Assembly (NCBI GenBank): GCA_958450325.1
Contig: OY288251.1
Location: 17,110,976 to 17,174,975 of the forward strand
Direction of reading: 5' to 3'
Length of the DNA: 64,000 nucleotides
Origin: Agrostemma githago
Lineage: Eukaryota; Streptophyta; Magnoliopsida; Caryophyllales; Caryophyllaceae
Of the stretch, positions 34,301-45,530 are shown piece by piece (the stretch's first letter is position 1; the number at the start of each line of letters is the position of its first letter). The notes below the pieces were generated by a model. It was not told where the DNA came from. It searched no databases and was given only the letters and a program-made list of their open reading frames with translations. Both the position numbers and the translations under genes were made by a program.

Positions 34301-34950
34301 CAAGAGGCCCAAATTTTATTGCAAGAAAGTTTCATGCATTCGACGTAAAAAATGGATTTAGGTTTAGAAGTAAAGGATATGAGCAAAATATGACAACTCA
34401 AAACTGTGGGATATTGGTTGTTCCAAAAACACAGAGTTATGCTAGCTCTAGTGACTCACGTCCAATGCATGGAGATGTGACTTACTTTGGTTGTATTATT
34501 GACATTGTTGAGTTGGATTATTATGGAGATTTTAAGGTTGTGTTGATGGCATGTGATTGGGTTGATGTAGTAAGTGGAAGAGGCATAAAAAGAGACAAAT
34601 TAGGTTGCACATTAGTTAACTTTCAGCATCTCATACACACCGGAGGTCGCCTAAGTGATGATCCTTTTGTTTTTCCTTCTCAAGTTCAACAAGTTATTTT
34701 TGTTGAAGATGATATAGAGCCACAATGGTGCATTCCGATTCCCATCAAACGTAGGGATACATTTGACACAGGGGAGGATGACTATCAAGATGTTGGATTG
34801 TTTATGAATAATGATTCTGAAATGGTTGACTTAGAAGCTGATTTAGATGTAGAAATAGATGAGTCTTCAACATCTAACTTTGAAGGATTATATGTAAATG
34901 AGGACCAAATTGGAGACGAAGATGATGAAGAAGATAATGATCTTAGTTAA
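31317..34950 (+). pseudogene. TNP2-type CACTA transposase (Transposase_21), spliced, with stops
   Basis: Domains in order: transposase-associated N-terminal domain (31317-31560; CPCTKCLNHF and the Y-D-V-W-Y-C-H-G-E end), Transposase_21 core (about 31780-33050; RYFPLGPRLQRLY, LDVMHIEKNVCDNI), DUF4218 (about 33190-33720; GNLDDKVTSTLSELC, LKNLKSYVRNQARPEG) and DUF4216 (about 34480-34720; YYGDFKVVLMACDW). The first 2.2 kb is one frame with only three stops, at 31893 (TGA), 32580 (TGA, where Trp is usual) and 33051 (TAA). A frameshift follows near 33550. Introns are evident at about 33586-33650, 33963-34055 and 34158-34242. The acidic C-terminus ends at 34950. It is inactive as it stands. Confidence 0.88.
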
Positions 34951-35135
34951 ATGATCATCAAGTTGAAGACAAAAGTTTATTTATTTATGATGATTTTGAA
35001 CTATATGGATCCATTTTATCGTATGCTATATTCATGAACTTCTTATTAAAAAATAATATTAATTAAATGATTGATTAAATAATTTTACACTTGAGTAAGA
35101 TACATAGGTAAGCGTTGAAGTGACCGCAATTTGTT
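34951..35135. other. CACTA-2 sequence downstream of TNP2
   Basis: A short AT-rich 3' UTR-like stretch before the LINE-C insertion point. No feature is recognised. Confidence 0.4.
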
Positions 35136-36718
35136 GTCACTGATAAGTTTTTTTTTGATGAAATGTAAGTATATATTAAATCAGCGGACAAATTTTCAAA
35201 GAATATGACTACGTCAGATTACGTAGCCATCTAACGTCTTTAGCACTAAGAGGATATCTAATCTTACACATTATTCTATTGCGCACATCCATCTTAATCA
35301 ATTTGACTACATATTCCGGTTGTTGGACCCTTCCCTCAATTCTGCACGAATTTCTCTGTCTCCACACATGATAGATTATGGCATTAATCAACGCCTGAAT
35401 AATGTTGCATTGCAATTTAGTTCCTCTTATGCTGCTCGCCCACGCCAATCTTCCACTCCTCGGTATGCTTTTCTTTACCCAACCACTCAACATGTCCACC
35501 ACCCTAGAACTCCAGCAACACCCAAAGAACAGATGTTCTACAGTCTCCACATGTGAGTCACATAAAAAACACAGGTCTGAATCTGCCACCCCAAACCTCA
35601 ATAATTTATTCCTCGTGTTCAGAGCTCCCCGAAAGACCAGCCATGCGATAAAACTATGTCTGGGGACACTGCACCCACTCCACACCAGCCTAGCCCACGC
35701 GACTCGCGGTTTATGACTCCGGAGTTCATCATAGGCTCTAGATATCGAATAGACAGGCTGCGAACCATGCCACAACCCATTTTGAAACATATGTTTTATC
35801 TTCTCTTTAGCCTGACAAACCTTCCTCCATGCCCAGGTGACATCAGTATTAGGCTGATAATCACCCCAAGCAGTCCCCTTCAGGTAAATACAGTTGACCC
35901 ACCTGACCCATAACCTATCTGTGGACATGACATAGGTCCACCCCGACGCGGCCACGCGCGGGTTTGGGGAGGCGAATGAATCTCCATATGAAACGGATCG
36001 AATGGAAATTTAAATCGAAGTGGAGTCGCCACCGAACTTTGTGGGAGTTCGGGCCTATTCGAACCCACTCTATGTCGTAGTGGGCCGTGTATAAAATACG
36101 GCCCATTTTCGATGTCAGAGTTTATTGGGCTCGTCCCTTTGCATTTGATACCGATACCGACATTATCGGATATTGTGTATTGAATGAATCTCGTGCGCCA
36201 ACAGTTTCGGGCATCCGGAAACCGAGGTTCTGAGTAAGGGGTGAGGGTACGTGTTGGGAAGCCCACAAAGGACACCCAACCCCGCCCGCACATTAGCGTC
36301 CTCTACTAAGAATTCGAATGACTTTCCAATACGCGCGTTAGTTGAACGGGAAAATGATATGCAAAGATTATTTTCCCTAAACATGTGAATGGAATTGAAA
36401 ATAGGGTTTCTATGTCAATTTAATGCAATTAATTCTAACGTCGAAGTTGAATTTTAGCATGTGGGTTCATTTAGTACAATAAACGAACGAAAATTAAATT
36501 GACAAAAGGAATAACAAACGCGTTAGTAACGATGTAACAAATAATAACGATTTGTGCAAATATTGAATCGAATTGAAAGATGTAAACGAGATGATGCATG
36601 GTTTGAAAAGATAGTAATACACGTGATTAATTAGGCACGTGTTGACCTAAGTCGCAAAATACTATCGAATTTGAAAGAAGAAGAATGTTCGACTCGCGGT
36701 TTTGGTCGTTACGAGGCC

Positions 36719-36938
36719 ACTCGATCGAGTGGACGATAGACTCGATCGAGTGGACCCTGAAAAGAGGTTTCTGTTTTGCGTTTTAAACCATACTCGGCCG
36801 AGTTATTGACCAACCCGGTCGAGTACATAGCCACTCGACCGAGTCACTGTGAGACTCGATCGAGTGGGGGTCGCGAAAAACATTCTGGTTCGGCTTTGGG
36901 GTGCCACTCGACCGAGTGGGCTAGGCACTCGGTCGAGT
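36719..36938. repeat. Paired 12-bp palindromes, block 1
   Basis: Eight units of ACTCG-NN-CGAGT start at 36719, 36740, 36792, 36813 (one arm base changed), 36833, 36854, 36906 and 36927. They form four pairs, each exactly 21 bp apart start to start. Pairs 1 and 3, and pairs 2 and 4, are 114 bp apart, so the block arose by a tandem duplication. The last pair is ACTCGACCGAGT and ACTCGGTCGAGT, perfectly complementary to each other although neither is a perfect palindrome. Confidence 0.9.
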
Positions 36939-38086
36939 GCCCCCTGTACGAATTGTAATTCGTTTGCAAATTGAATTGATTTCGAAATTGCTTTTGATTT
37001 TTGATAATTCGACAATTTTACCGAATTGAGCATAAATATTGTATGACTTATGCTCGATTCGGGTTTTTTATAAATCATAGATTTGGTTGAACCGAATATA
37101 AATATTTTTCGAATTTATACCCGATTCCAATTTTGAATGTTCGTCGTATCCCATATTCGATTATGGAACCGATATGGAACACTAGAGCGGAAAAAATAAA
37201 GAAAATTGATTTGAGTCGTCTTAAGTCAATCAAAACGACATGAATTTCTCTCCGCGTTCGTAGCGTCATAATTATGACGTGACATCTACGTTAGCATCAA
37301 TGAAAAATCGAATTGATTGAATTAAATTGACTAGATTTGCTAGATTCGACATCCAATTATGAAATTGGTATCAAATCTACGAAATCGACGCTTTGCTTAA
37401 ATTAGAGGACTTGATTCCCTCGACTTCTCCGACATCGAAATAAATCTCTAGGGATTGTGATGTCGGATCTGTGTCAATGGGTTTTGACCCTTATTAAAAT
37501 ACAATGTTTGCTTTTGAAAATCGAAGTGATTGTGTGACTCGAATAATGGTGAAGACGAAATAAAAAGATTATAGTTTAAGTTGACTTATCTCAATAATCA
37601 AATAGTCGGGGTACCGGAATAAGCGACCGTCAACGTTGTGTGCAGTACACTTGTATATTCGTGTTTTCTTATTCCGATATCCTTCTTATTCGACACAAAT
37701 TGATAAGTATTTTAATGCTTTGATATTGATACTATCGATATTAGCGATATTAGGATGCGATGATAACGATAAAAAAAAAACGCGACCCGTATGAAGATAA
37801 CGACGACGCGACACGAGAAGGAGGAGGAGAAGAGAAGAAACGGGGTTTTGACACCCTCAACCTACATGTTCTTGTCTCGGAACGGACTCGTAACCGTGGC
37901 TTTAACACAAGAGTCTTCGAGGTTTTATGAAGATTAAGTTATGGTGGCTCGGGATTGATTCCTAAAACTAGGTTTAGGGCTTTTGCTAGTGTAGAATTGC
38001 TAGGGTTTGATTAGGGTTGTATGTGTAAAAAAGTTGTGAAATTAGGGTTCGAAAGAGTGTGTTGAAGTGTGTGCAAAGGGTTGCTT

Positions 38087-38097
38087 AATTATATAGG
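38087..38097 (-). promoter_or_regulatory. TATA box of the Tat-type solo LTR
   Basis: CCTATATAATT on the minus strand, about 520 bp from the LTR start. The copy 1 LTR has ACTATAAATAC at the equivalent distance (8598-8607). Confidence 0.5.
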
Positions 38098-38124
38098 AAA
38101 AGCTAGGGCACCCGGTTTAGGGTT

Positions 38125-38227
38125 ACTCGACCGAGTAGGTGGCTAACTCGGTCGAGTGGCCCGTTACGCCTGCCGTCGGGCTCGAAACAGGCTCACTCGA
38201 TCGAGTGGGTCAGGCACTCGATCGAGT
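38125..38227. promoter_or_regulatory. Paired 12-bp palindromes, block 2, upstream of TATA
   Basis: Units start at 38125 and 38146 (ACTCGACCGAGT with ACTCGGTCGAGT) and at 38195 and 38216 (both ACTCGATCGAGT). Each pair again has exactly 21-bp spacing and perfect mutual complementarity. In sense (minus) the block ends about 28 bp upstream of the TATA box at 38087-38097. The regulatory role is inferred from position. Confidence 0.75.
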
Positions 38228-40493
38228 GGCCCAACGGGTTGCATGGGTCCATTGACTTGGACCTTGATTTTGGATGTTTGATGGGTTTTGTGTTTGACTT
38301 GGACTTTTGATGATGTGAGGCTGTTTTTGTGCGTCTCGGAAACGACTTTGACCGGGGTTGACCCAATCGCAAAAAGTCGGTTTTAATTCCGGTGTCGGTT
38401 TCGGACCAAATTAGCCTTATTTGATTGGAAACGGCCCACTGGATCTGGATTTGAGGTTGGTTTTGTGATATTTGTACTCTGTAAGTGTATTAGCCAGTGG
38501 TTAATGGATTTGAGCCCGTATCCGAGCGCATAGAAGCACGTTAGCGTCTGATCATCATCGGGTGTTTTTTGGAAACTGCCATAGACACCTGGCAGTCAAA
38601 ATGCGGGTGTCTATACTTTCAGGCTGATCAAACACCCACGAAGCCAACTTCGCCACAGCTGCCTCATTCCATGTTACTAAGTCCCTATGACCTAGCCCAC
38701 CTTCATCCTTGGGATAACACATTTTCTCCCAACTTACAAGAGCTCGATTAGTACCTTCAATACCACCATCCCAGAGAAAATTGCGACATAAAGATCCAAT
38801 ACGAGCCATCACATATTTTGGGATAACAAATATCATAGCCCAATAATTATGCAGCTGAGACAGCACAGACTGAACCAAAGTCAGCCTACCTGCATAAGAC
38901 AAACGTCTGGCGCCAATACTCAATATTCTTTCCACAATTCGAGCTAACAATTTTTCACAGTCTCCTCTACCTAGTCGCGTACATTGAATAGGCAATCCAA
39001 GATATCGAAAAGGTATAGTACCCTCAATACAGCCGGAGTACTGCAAAATCTCTGCCTTCCTGTCATCATCTACACCTGCAAAATAGGCGTGGGATTTACC
39101 AGGACTGATCGTCAGTCCCGACGCTCTGCTGAACCTGGCGAACGCCCCCCAAAGGAATTTCATCGAATCAATCTCCCCTTTACAGAAAAGTAGCAAGTCA
39201 TCAGCAAACAGTAAGTGAGTAAGCTTCATCGGTGCACACCGAGGATGATACCTAAAATTCTTACCCACCGTGCCGTTACCCAATATGCGCGAGAAATATT
39301 CCATGCATATCGTGAATAACAAAGGCGACATTGGGTCCCCTTGCCTCAATCCTCTTTTTCCACGAAAGAAACCGAAATTGTCTCCATTCGTACAAAGAGA
39401 ATACGAGACCGATTGCACACATTCCATGATCAGCCTGCGGAAATGGTCAGGAAAGTCTAACGCCTGCAACATTTGATCCACAAAACTCCACTTCACACTA
39501 TCATAAGCCTTGTGAATATCCACCTTAAATAAGCATCGAGGCGAAATGTGGCTTCTTCTTTACATTTTAATCAAATCTTGACAGATTAGCACATTCTCAA
39601 CGATGCTCCTTCCCTCAATAAAACCTCCTTGGGTAGGAGATATTATGTCAGGTAGCACCCGTGCAAGCCTCATACAAATAATTTTGGCAATACATTTATA
39701 TAAGACATTGCAACAAGCAATCGGCCTAAATTCTTTCACATTTTTCGGCCTATTCACCTTCGGGATCAAAGTAATATTAGCGCAATTTATCTGTTTCAGC
39801 AATTTACCTGACACAATACACGGGCAATGGTCGAAAGAACCCTCCGGCAAGAAATTAGCGAAACTTTTCGGGAAAATCCTCACAAAGCCATCATTAACCA
39901 AACACCGATCAATGCGACTGAATAGTCTAGTTTCCACATTCTTATGCTTATTATTCCACGTGAACCACGAGCCACAAGCCCTGATATCACTCACCTCACA
40001 ATTCGCTATACAGTCTCGAAATTGGCTCATCTCCTCATCAGAGGATATTCCCCCCAGCCTCTCTCGAGCTTCAATAACACAATTGAAATCACCCAGAATA
40101 ATCCAAGGACCCTTCGCGGCATAAGATTCTAACCTTCGCCACAGCTCGACTCTCTCAGCCACACCATTAAAAGCATACACAAAAGTAAGAAAATACTCCT
40201 TACCCGAGTTCGACGTCACTCTCACGTGGATGCTTTGGTTGCTGTACTCCAAGATCGTTAAGTTGACTCTTGAATGTTTCCATAAAAGCCAGACTCGACC
40301 CCCTTCATGATAGTGATTATTCGTTGTTATGCTCCATTCATAGAACATGTTCTGATGAACTTTAGCATAAGATTTATTCTTTATTTTGGTCTCAAGGAGA
40401 CCACACACATCAACATCTTGTTTTCTAATGAACTCACTAATTGTACGTTACTTATTTATGTTACACATGCCTCGTACATTCCAAGCCCCAATA

Positions 40494-41698
40494 TTATGCA
40501 CTTCCATGAATCACTAGTGCCATCCTAACCCCTTCCTTTTCACCAACCTCCTCGTTTCTCAGAGTGCCCCCCGTTACTTCAGCGAAAGTTACCCATTTAC
40601 TCCATTTCGTATTGCTTCTCGTATCCTTGCCCGAAGGACCCACCTTTATCAGCTGCGGACCTGCATCTGCCTCTTTATCAGTGATGCCCGGGGTCTGCTG
40701 CGGACCTACAGCCTGCTGCTTTCTTGGCTGTTGCGGGTTCTGTTTAGTCACAGGCCGAGACACCACCCTTTTCTCAGGCTGATTATGTTTAGCCTCTAGT
40801 CTCGACTTTCTGAGTTCATCTTTCCTACACTCTGCAACCTCGTGTCCATAACCCCTACATTTGGCACAACACACCGGTTTCCACTCGTACTTCACATTAA
40901 TTTCAATCAAACTCTCCTTTTCATCCAGGAACTTGATTGAACTCTTGAATTTTTGGCCTACTTTGGCCATAACCATGACTCTAGCATATCCCAGTCTAGT
41001 ATGTTCTTCCGTAGCTAAATCAGACTTAACATACGGCCCAACCAAACTAGCTATCCTGGGTAAGCACCGACCCCAAAATTTAAGAGAAAGTCATGCAATT
41101 GAATCCAAATCGGCACTTCAAGCACATCATCTTTATCTAACTTCGCATCAGGTGTCCATTCTTTCACTATTAAGGGTTTATTATCAAACATGAAACAGCC
41201 ATGGTCAAGAACTTTTACCTTAGCGTCGTTTTCCTTGAACCGAACTATGAAAATCCCATTTTGTAGGAACGAAATTTTATCAATTCCATGTTCCTTCCAA
41301 ATCCTTCTCACAAACCCCTAAACGACTTCCCATGGGGGATTTGCGCCCATAATGAAACAATAAACGGCATTGCTCCAGTACTCAATTTCATCATCAACGT
41401 CCTCATCCGAAAAACGTAAGAGCTCTTCTTCCTCCTCCATATCTATGATCTTTTTTCCTTCCTTCTGCTGCCAACCCCTCGTGTTCACCATTTCAATATT
41501 ACCAGACTCCGGTACAAACTCAGGCACGTCGTCATCAACACTGTCCGATGCATATAGCATCCTTGGAATGTCCCTCGACATATCAGTTGCTGGTGTCGAC
41601 GAACTATTCCCCGATTGCGTCGAACTGTCATCCAATTTCGCATTCTTAAAAGCCTTACGTAACAATTCCTCTTTTGCCTTATGAGTTACAGGTTTCAT
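40494..41698 (-). pseudogene. LINE-C ORF1: DUF4283 and CCHC protein
   Basis: In sense: an acidic serine-rich N-terminus (41698-41318), a DUF4283-like domain (41311-41051; GIFIVRF, HGCFMFDNKPLIVKEW), then a basic region with the zinc knuckle CAKCRGYGHEVAEC (about 40870-40828) and a Gln/Pro-rich tail to the stop at 40494-40496. Small frameshifts separate the three parts. The last 14 bases overlap the start of ORF2, in a different frame. Confidence 0.83.
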
Positions 41699-42130
41699 CG
41701 GTCTAGGGCCCTTCTGTACTAGTCTCGCCTTCTATCTCATCGGATCGGGCGAAAGAAAGGACGTTGGCCAGCGTCGCCGACCACAAACACTGCCCACGTA
41801 ACAGTCTCGCCGGAAATCACCTTACACGCCGGAAATCACCAGAGCAAACGAAAGGGTTTTTTTAAGGCTATTATCCACGATTTTGAAGGTTATTATCCGT
41901 CACTGATAAGTTGCATTGAGGTTTATCTATATTATTTGTTTTTTGTTTTTTTGTTTTGTCTTCACTTTGACATACAGTGAAAGTAATGTTCTGCTTCTTC
42001 CTTATACAAGTTTATGTTGCACTTGGCTTATTTTATTTATGTATTTCTACTTTTTCAAGTGATCTTTTTAGTATAAGCTAATTAGTTCTCATGATGTTAT
42101 TCTTGTATTTGATTTATTTTATAGCTTCAA

Positions 42131-43884
42131 TGGTGACAAGACGGCCTCGTATCGTTAAAGTCAGAAGTGATGGCAGTGAGGTTACACCTGTTAATCCCCT
42201 CCAACCACTTGATTCTAATCAAGTTCATGAAGATGGAGCTTCCAAGCCTCGTGACAACTTTGATAGTGATGACTTCTTCATAGACAATACGTCTTTCACC
42301 GATGAAAATGTTGAAAGTAAGATATCTCTTTATGATGTGTATAGTTGTTATATTGGTGTGAATGTGATATTGTTGGTAACTTCAATAATTTTCACTTTTT
42401 TATAGGGTATTCTAAGTCTACATCTACTAAGGGTAGGGGACCAACTTTGATGGCCAATGTTTGGAATTTACCTAAGAATAAAAGAATAAAGGTTAGCTGG
42501 AATAACGATTGGCAGCCAGTTGGAGGTGAAGTATCCCACCTTGCTCATTTCATTGGTACAATACCAAGAAACCCTGCCTTATGCTCGTTGAGTTATCCTC
42601 CTGATTGGAGACTAGTTTCGGGAGATCAAAAGAACGAGCTTCTTCAAATTGTGAAGGTGATTCTTACGAATAAGGAGTAAACAAACTTACTACTTATTTA
42701 TGATATATATTTGACTTACTATATTGTTATTATTGTTTCAAATTGTACAGTCAAAGTTTATTATTCCAAATTCTTTAGCTGCAAAGTATGTGTTGCAATC
42801 AATGGGAAGAAAATGGAGTAACTTCAAAGCCGAACTTAAAAATGAGTACTATGAACCAAACAAGGGAAATGTAAGCAAAGTTTTGAATGCTAAACCAGAT
42901 AATGTGTCACGAGATCAATGGATTTCATTAGTTACTTATTGGAGTTCACCAAAAGCGAAGGTATGGTGTGCACATGTATAGGCTCTTATTTTTACACTTT
43001 AGCTTCTGTATTATTGTTCAAGATCAGTCAATGTACTACTTGAGAGTAGTTCTTTCTTCTTATCATTTTTTTGTAATTATTGTTATTGTTTGATATGCTA
43101 CAGGTGTGGACAGGAGCGCTCTATTAAAAATAGACAGAGTCGTGAGTCTCAAGTTATGACACACACTGCTGGATCAAAAAGTTTTGCGCGAGTTATTGAA
43201 GAACAGGTGTGTAATTTTTGAACGAACGCAATTTATTAATTTAGAGCTTATATGTTCAAAGTCGTGCTATATTTTTTGGACATACTATTGATGGAGTACC
43301 ACCATCCCGTGCTCATGTGTTCTCGGAGACTCATAAGGACCGAAAAACTGATCCTGCTCCAATGGATGAAAAATCAAGGCAAGTGGTGGTGAGAATCATG
43401 TTCAACTTTTATTTAATTGTTCATATATTGATTTGAATTTTTTTTTATAGACTTATTATGTGAATTTCACATGGAGGTGTATGTTCTTTGTTGCTTTTAG
43501 GAAATGATCAATGCGAAATTAAATGATTTGTCAAATAATAAAGAAGTCACAAATGGAGTTGTTGCTTGGCATGGAGATATATACTCACAAGTAATTAATG
43601 AGATTATAGGTCCTGAGAGAAGAGGACAAGTCTGCGGGCTTGGTAGAGGTCCATCGTCTATTTCATCTACGACATGCTATGGTAACAAAGAAGGTTTGGA
43701 TAACGATCATGTGTTATCTAACGAAAAAATTCAATTTTTGGAGTGTGAGCTCAAGAAGGTGAATGATAAATGTGTCAAGATACAAGAAGAAAATTTAGAA
43801 GTGTAAAAGAAAATGCAAGATGAGTTAACCATGCTCAAGATGGCTTTATTTGGTAGAGATGTCCTTAATAATCCTCATACGTAG
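42131..43884 (+). pseudogene. TNP1-type CACTA protein (Transposase_24), spliced
   Basis: This is the second gene of En/Spm-like elements. Its product binds subterminal repeats and assists TNP2. Exons: about 42131-42318 (MVTRRPRIVKVR), 42406-42657 (GRGPTLMANVWNLPK, SLSYPPDWRLV), 42751-42960 (QSMGRKWSNFKAELK), about 43106-43206 (MTHTAGSKSFARVIEEQ), about 43280-43389 and 43501-43884 (GPERRGQVCGLGRGP, then a heptad-like coiled-coil tail). Stops interrupt it at 43804-43806 near the end. The domain matches PF03004-type plant transposases in order and in motifs. It is probably non-functional together with TNP2. Confidence 0.85.
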
Positions 43885-44913
43885 CCGCAACAATCGCTTT
43901 TGGTTTTTTTTGGGATGACTACCCATTATTTTGATAGAGATATAACTATAGAATTTTTGGTATTTGGATTGTACCTATTTACGTTTTTGTTATCCTTTGA
44001 TTAAGATTTAACGAATTGGGTTTATACCTATATAAGCTATTGTAATGGTCACTTGACAGCTATGAATTCTATTATCAATATTATAAAATCAGTTATTTTA
44101 TATGTTTGTCCTTTTTTTAAGGGTTAATTCATGACAGTAATACCAACTATAAGGGGCCTTCTTAGAATAATCTCAACTATACGTAATCTCGTTTTAATAT
44201 ATGAACTATGCCTTCATTAATCTCATTTCGCTATGGACAAAATTATGACCTGCTATTACCGGTAATAATGACCAGTTGTGACTTTCTAGGGTCTTTGAGT
44301 GTTCCGTCGTCGTTCATGAAAGCCAAAACAACAAGAATATTAAATCATTTTTTCATGGCTTCTATAATAATAATCAGAAAAAAAAATGCAAGATGAATTT
44401 TGGGAAGATTCAAATTTTTTTTAACCAATAGCCGAAATTGAAGAGGAAGGTTCAACCAGTTTTCTAGGTAACCGGTCACCTATATCAATGAGAGATTAAC
44501 GAAGACATAGTTCATATTAAAACGAGATTACGTATAGTTGAGATTAATCTAAGAAGCCCCCTTATAGTTGGTATTATTGTCATGAAATAACCTTTTTTTT
44601 AATTAGTTACTTTTAATATATCTTTTTAATTAAAACAACATTATTAGAAATGAAGAAAAAAACCTCCAAAATTGGAAAGACATGATTACCAATTAAAAAA
44701 AAGCAAATGAAATAAATAAAATAAATAGCAAAATTTTGAATTTATGAAAAGTCTATAGTGGGGTTTATATAAGGCTTTACCAGCATTTGTAATAAATTCC
44801 ACAATGACTTCTCCCTACATTGAATCTAATGACAAATGATTAAATGTTGCAAACACTTTGCGTGGCATTTATAAATGCCGCCTAATAACAAAATAAATGC
44901 CGCTAAAGATGTG
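43885..44913. other. CACTA-2 3' subterminal region
   Basis: Non-coding and AT-rich, with the MITE at 44121-44593 inside. The last 50 bp contain an ATGCCGC-type repeat (three copies at about 44857-44908), probably subterminal binding sites. Confidence 0.5.
44121..44593. mobile_element. Mutator-like MITE with about 90-100 bp inverted repeats
   Basis: The first and last 90-100 bp are near-perfect inverted repeats, including TAATACCAACTATAAGG and CAACTATACGTAATCTCG. Flanking TTTTTTTAA occurs at 44112-44120 and 44594-44602, giving a 9-bp TSD of the size made by Mutator-like elements. The low complexity of the TSD weakens this. There is no coding sequence. Confidence 0.7.
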
Positions 44914-44970
44914 ATCTCTTGTAGTGTCCGGTCAACTTTCTTCTAGATTTTGCATTTTTGGGCCTCTTTA

Positions 44971-45107
44971 CCGTCGGGCGAAACTTTCACCCATCGGGTG
45001 AACTTTCGCCCGGTGGAAAAAGTTTTCTGAAGATCCTCGGAGACGTCGAATTGTCATCGGGCGAAACTTTGCCCGGTGGTATCTCATCGGGTGAAACTTC
45101 ACCCGAT
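44971..45107 (-). promoter_or_regulatory. Palindrome array in Athila LTR copy A
   Basis: GGGTGAAACTTCACCC-type units with C/T variants at about 44975, 44995, 45058 and 45088, spaced 20 and 30 bp within pairs. The remainder of the array is on the other side of CACTA-2 (29150-29207). Confidence 0.7.
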
Positions 45108-45413
45108 GGTTTCCATGACCTCTTTTATGGTCTCGCTCTTTGTCGTATGATTGGATGGCTTGAATTTTAAGTTTCATGTGTTGCTTCTCGGACGGTATTC
45201 CCCTCTCTTGTGCTCTTGGAAGCTCGGACATGCTCTCGACGTTGAATCCTATCAAAATAGATAGAAAAACTACCAAAAACACGTGAAATGCACAAGAGGG
45301 ACGCTAATGCGAGAAAGACTAAAAATAGGGTGATAATCGCACTCTAATCTCGCAAAACGAGGGAAAAACGAGTCTAAATGGGAGGAAAAACGATCTAAAT
45401 TTAGCACACATCA

Positions 45414-45427
45414 AATCCCCCACACTA
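45414..45427 (-). other. Athila polypurine tract
   Basis: TAGTGTGGGGGATT on the minus strand, immediately before the 3' LTR start TGATGT. This is the usual Athila plus-strand priming site and fixes the LTR boundary. Confidence 0.8.
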
Positions 45428-45530
45428 AACCGTTGTTTGTCCTCGAATAAAGACCCAAAAAGAAATTACATACTAATACTACTAGCTAGACTATGCTAAC
45501 CCAATACAGGGCAATTAACGGGCCCTGCTC

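Larger units (their letters stand above)
35920..38615 (-). mobile_element. Tat/Ogre-type solo LTR (copy 2), 2.7 kb
   Basis: Inserted in LINE-C ORF2. In sense it starts TATAGACACCC at 38615 (the related copy has TGTAGACACCC) and ends GTCCACA at 35920. Flanks are CTATC (35915-35919) and CTTTC (38616-38620), a 5-bp TSD with one change. Removing the element restores the LINE codons at the junction. GGTGGCGACTCCAC lies about 100 bp before the 3' end, and a TATA box, CCTATATAATT, is at 38087-38097. There is no coding sequence and no second LTR, so it is a solo LTR left by LTR-LTR recombination. Two blocks of paired palindromes (36719-36938 and 38125-38227) are its most striking content. Confidence 0.85.
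35209..40507 (-). pseudogene. LINE-C ORF2: endonuclease-RT-RNase H-region, interrupted
   Basis: The start at 40507 (MEVHNIGAWNVRGM) opens the endonuclease, which has GDFN and SFDHCP motifs and a stop after NINK (about 40450). Near 39790-39815 the endonuclease joins the RT (ANITLIPKVNRP) directly, about 800 bp shorter than in LINE-B yet in frame. The RT has DIHKAYDSVKWSF, LRQGDPMSPLLF and FADDLLLF (39523-38900). A TAA stop at 39560-39562 breaks it. The solo LTR interrupts at 38615/35920. The zf-RVT part follows (CFLCDSHVETVEHLFFGC, about 35590-35520) to the stop at 35209. No RNase H domain is seen after zf-RVT. Confidence 0.88.
35150..41898 (-). mobile_element. LINE-C: full-length LINE inserted in CACTA-2
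   Basis: A LINE on the minus strand with a 14-bp TSD, GTCACTGATAAGTT, at 35136-35149 and 41899-41912. In sense: a short 5' leader (41898-41699) with two GGTGATTTCCGGCG copies, ORF1 (41698-40494), ORF2 (40507-35209), and a 3' UTR ending in nine A beside the left TSD. A Tat-type solo LTR (35920-38615) interrupts ORF2. Confidence 0.93.
29208..44926 (+). mobile_element. CACTA-2: 15.7-kb CACTA transposon with TNP2 and TNP1 genes
   Basis: Both ends carry an identical 13-bp inverted repeat, CACTACAAGAGAT (29208-29220 and 44914-44926). Flanks are CCC on the left and TCC on the right. The uninterrupted LTR at 60000-60030 reads TTTCACCCGGTGAAC, consistent with a 3-bp TSD CCC with one later change. It contains a TNP2-type transposase gene (31317-34950) and a TNP1-type gene (42131-43884), the two genes of autonomous En/Spm-like elements, both now with nonsense mutations. 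LINE-C separates them and a Mutator-like MITE lies near the right end. Confidence 0.93.
28093..45413 (-). mobile_element. Athila 3' LTR (copy A), split by CACTA-2
   Basis: In sense the LTR begins TGATGTGTGC at 45413, directly after a polypurine tract. It is interrupted by CACTA-2 (29208-44926) and runs on to 28093. The last 450 or so bp expected in sense (matching 58661-59115) are missing, and copia sequence abuts instead. It shares with the 5' LTR a Stowaway MITE at the same site. The TATA region is near 29024-29050, here expanded to (TA)n. Confidence 0.85.

Noticed and set aside
34390..34950. Separate host gene with an acidic C-terminus
   Set aside because: The DUF4216 motif and its position after the other TNP2 exons show it is the last part of the CACTA transposase.
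36719..38227. CRISPR-like repeat array
   Set aside because: Palindromes are paired and lie in a plant LTR. Spacers are not uniform between pairs and no cas-like context exists.
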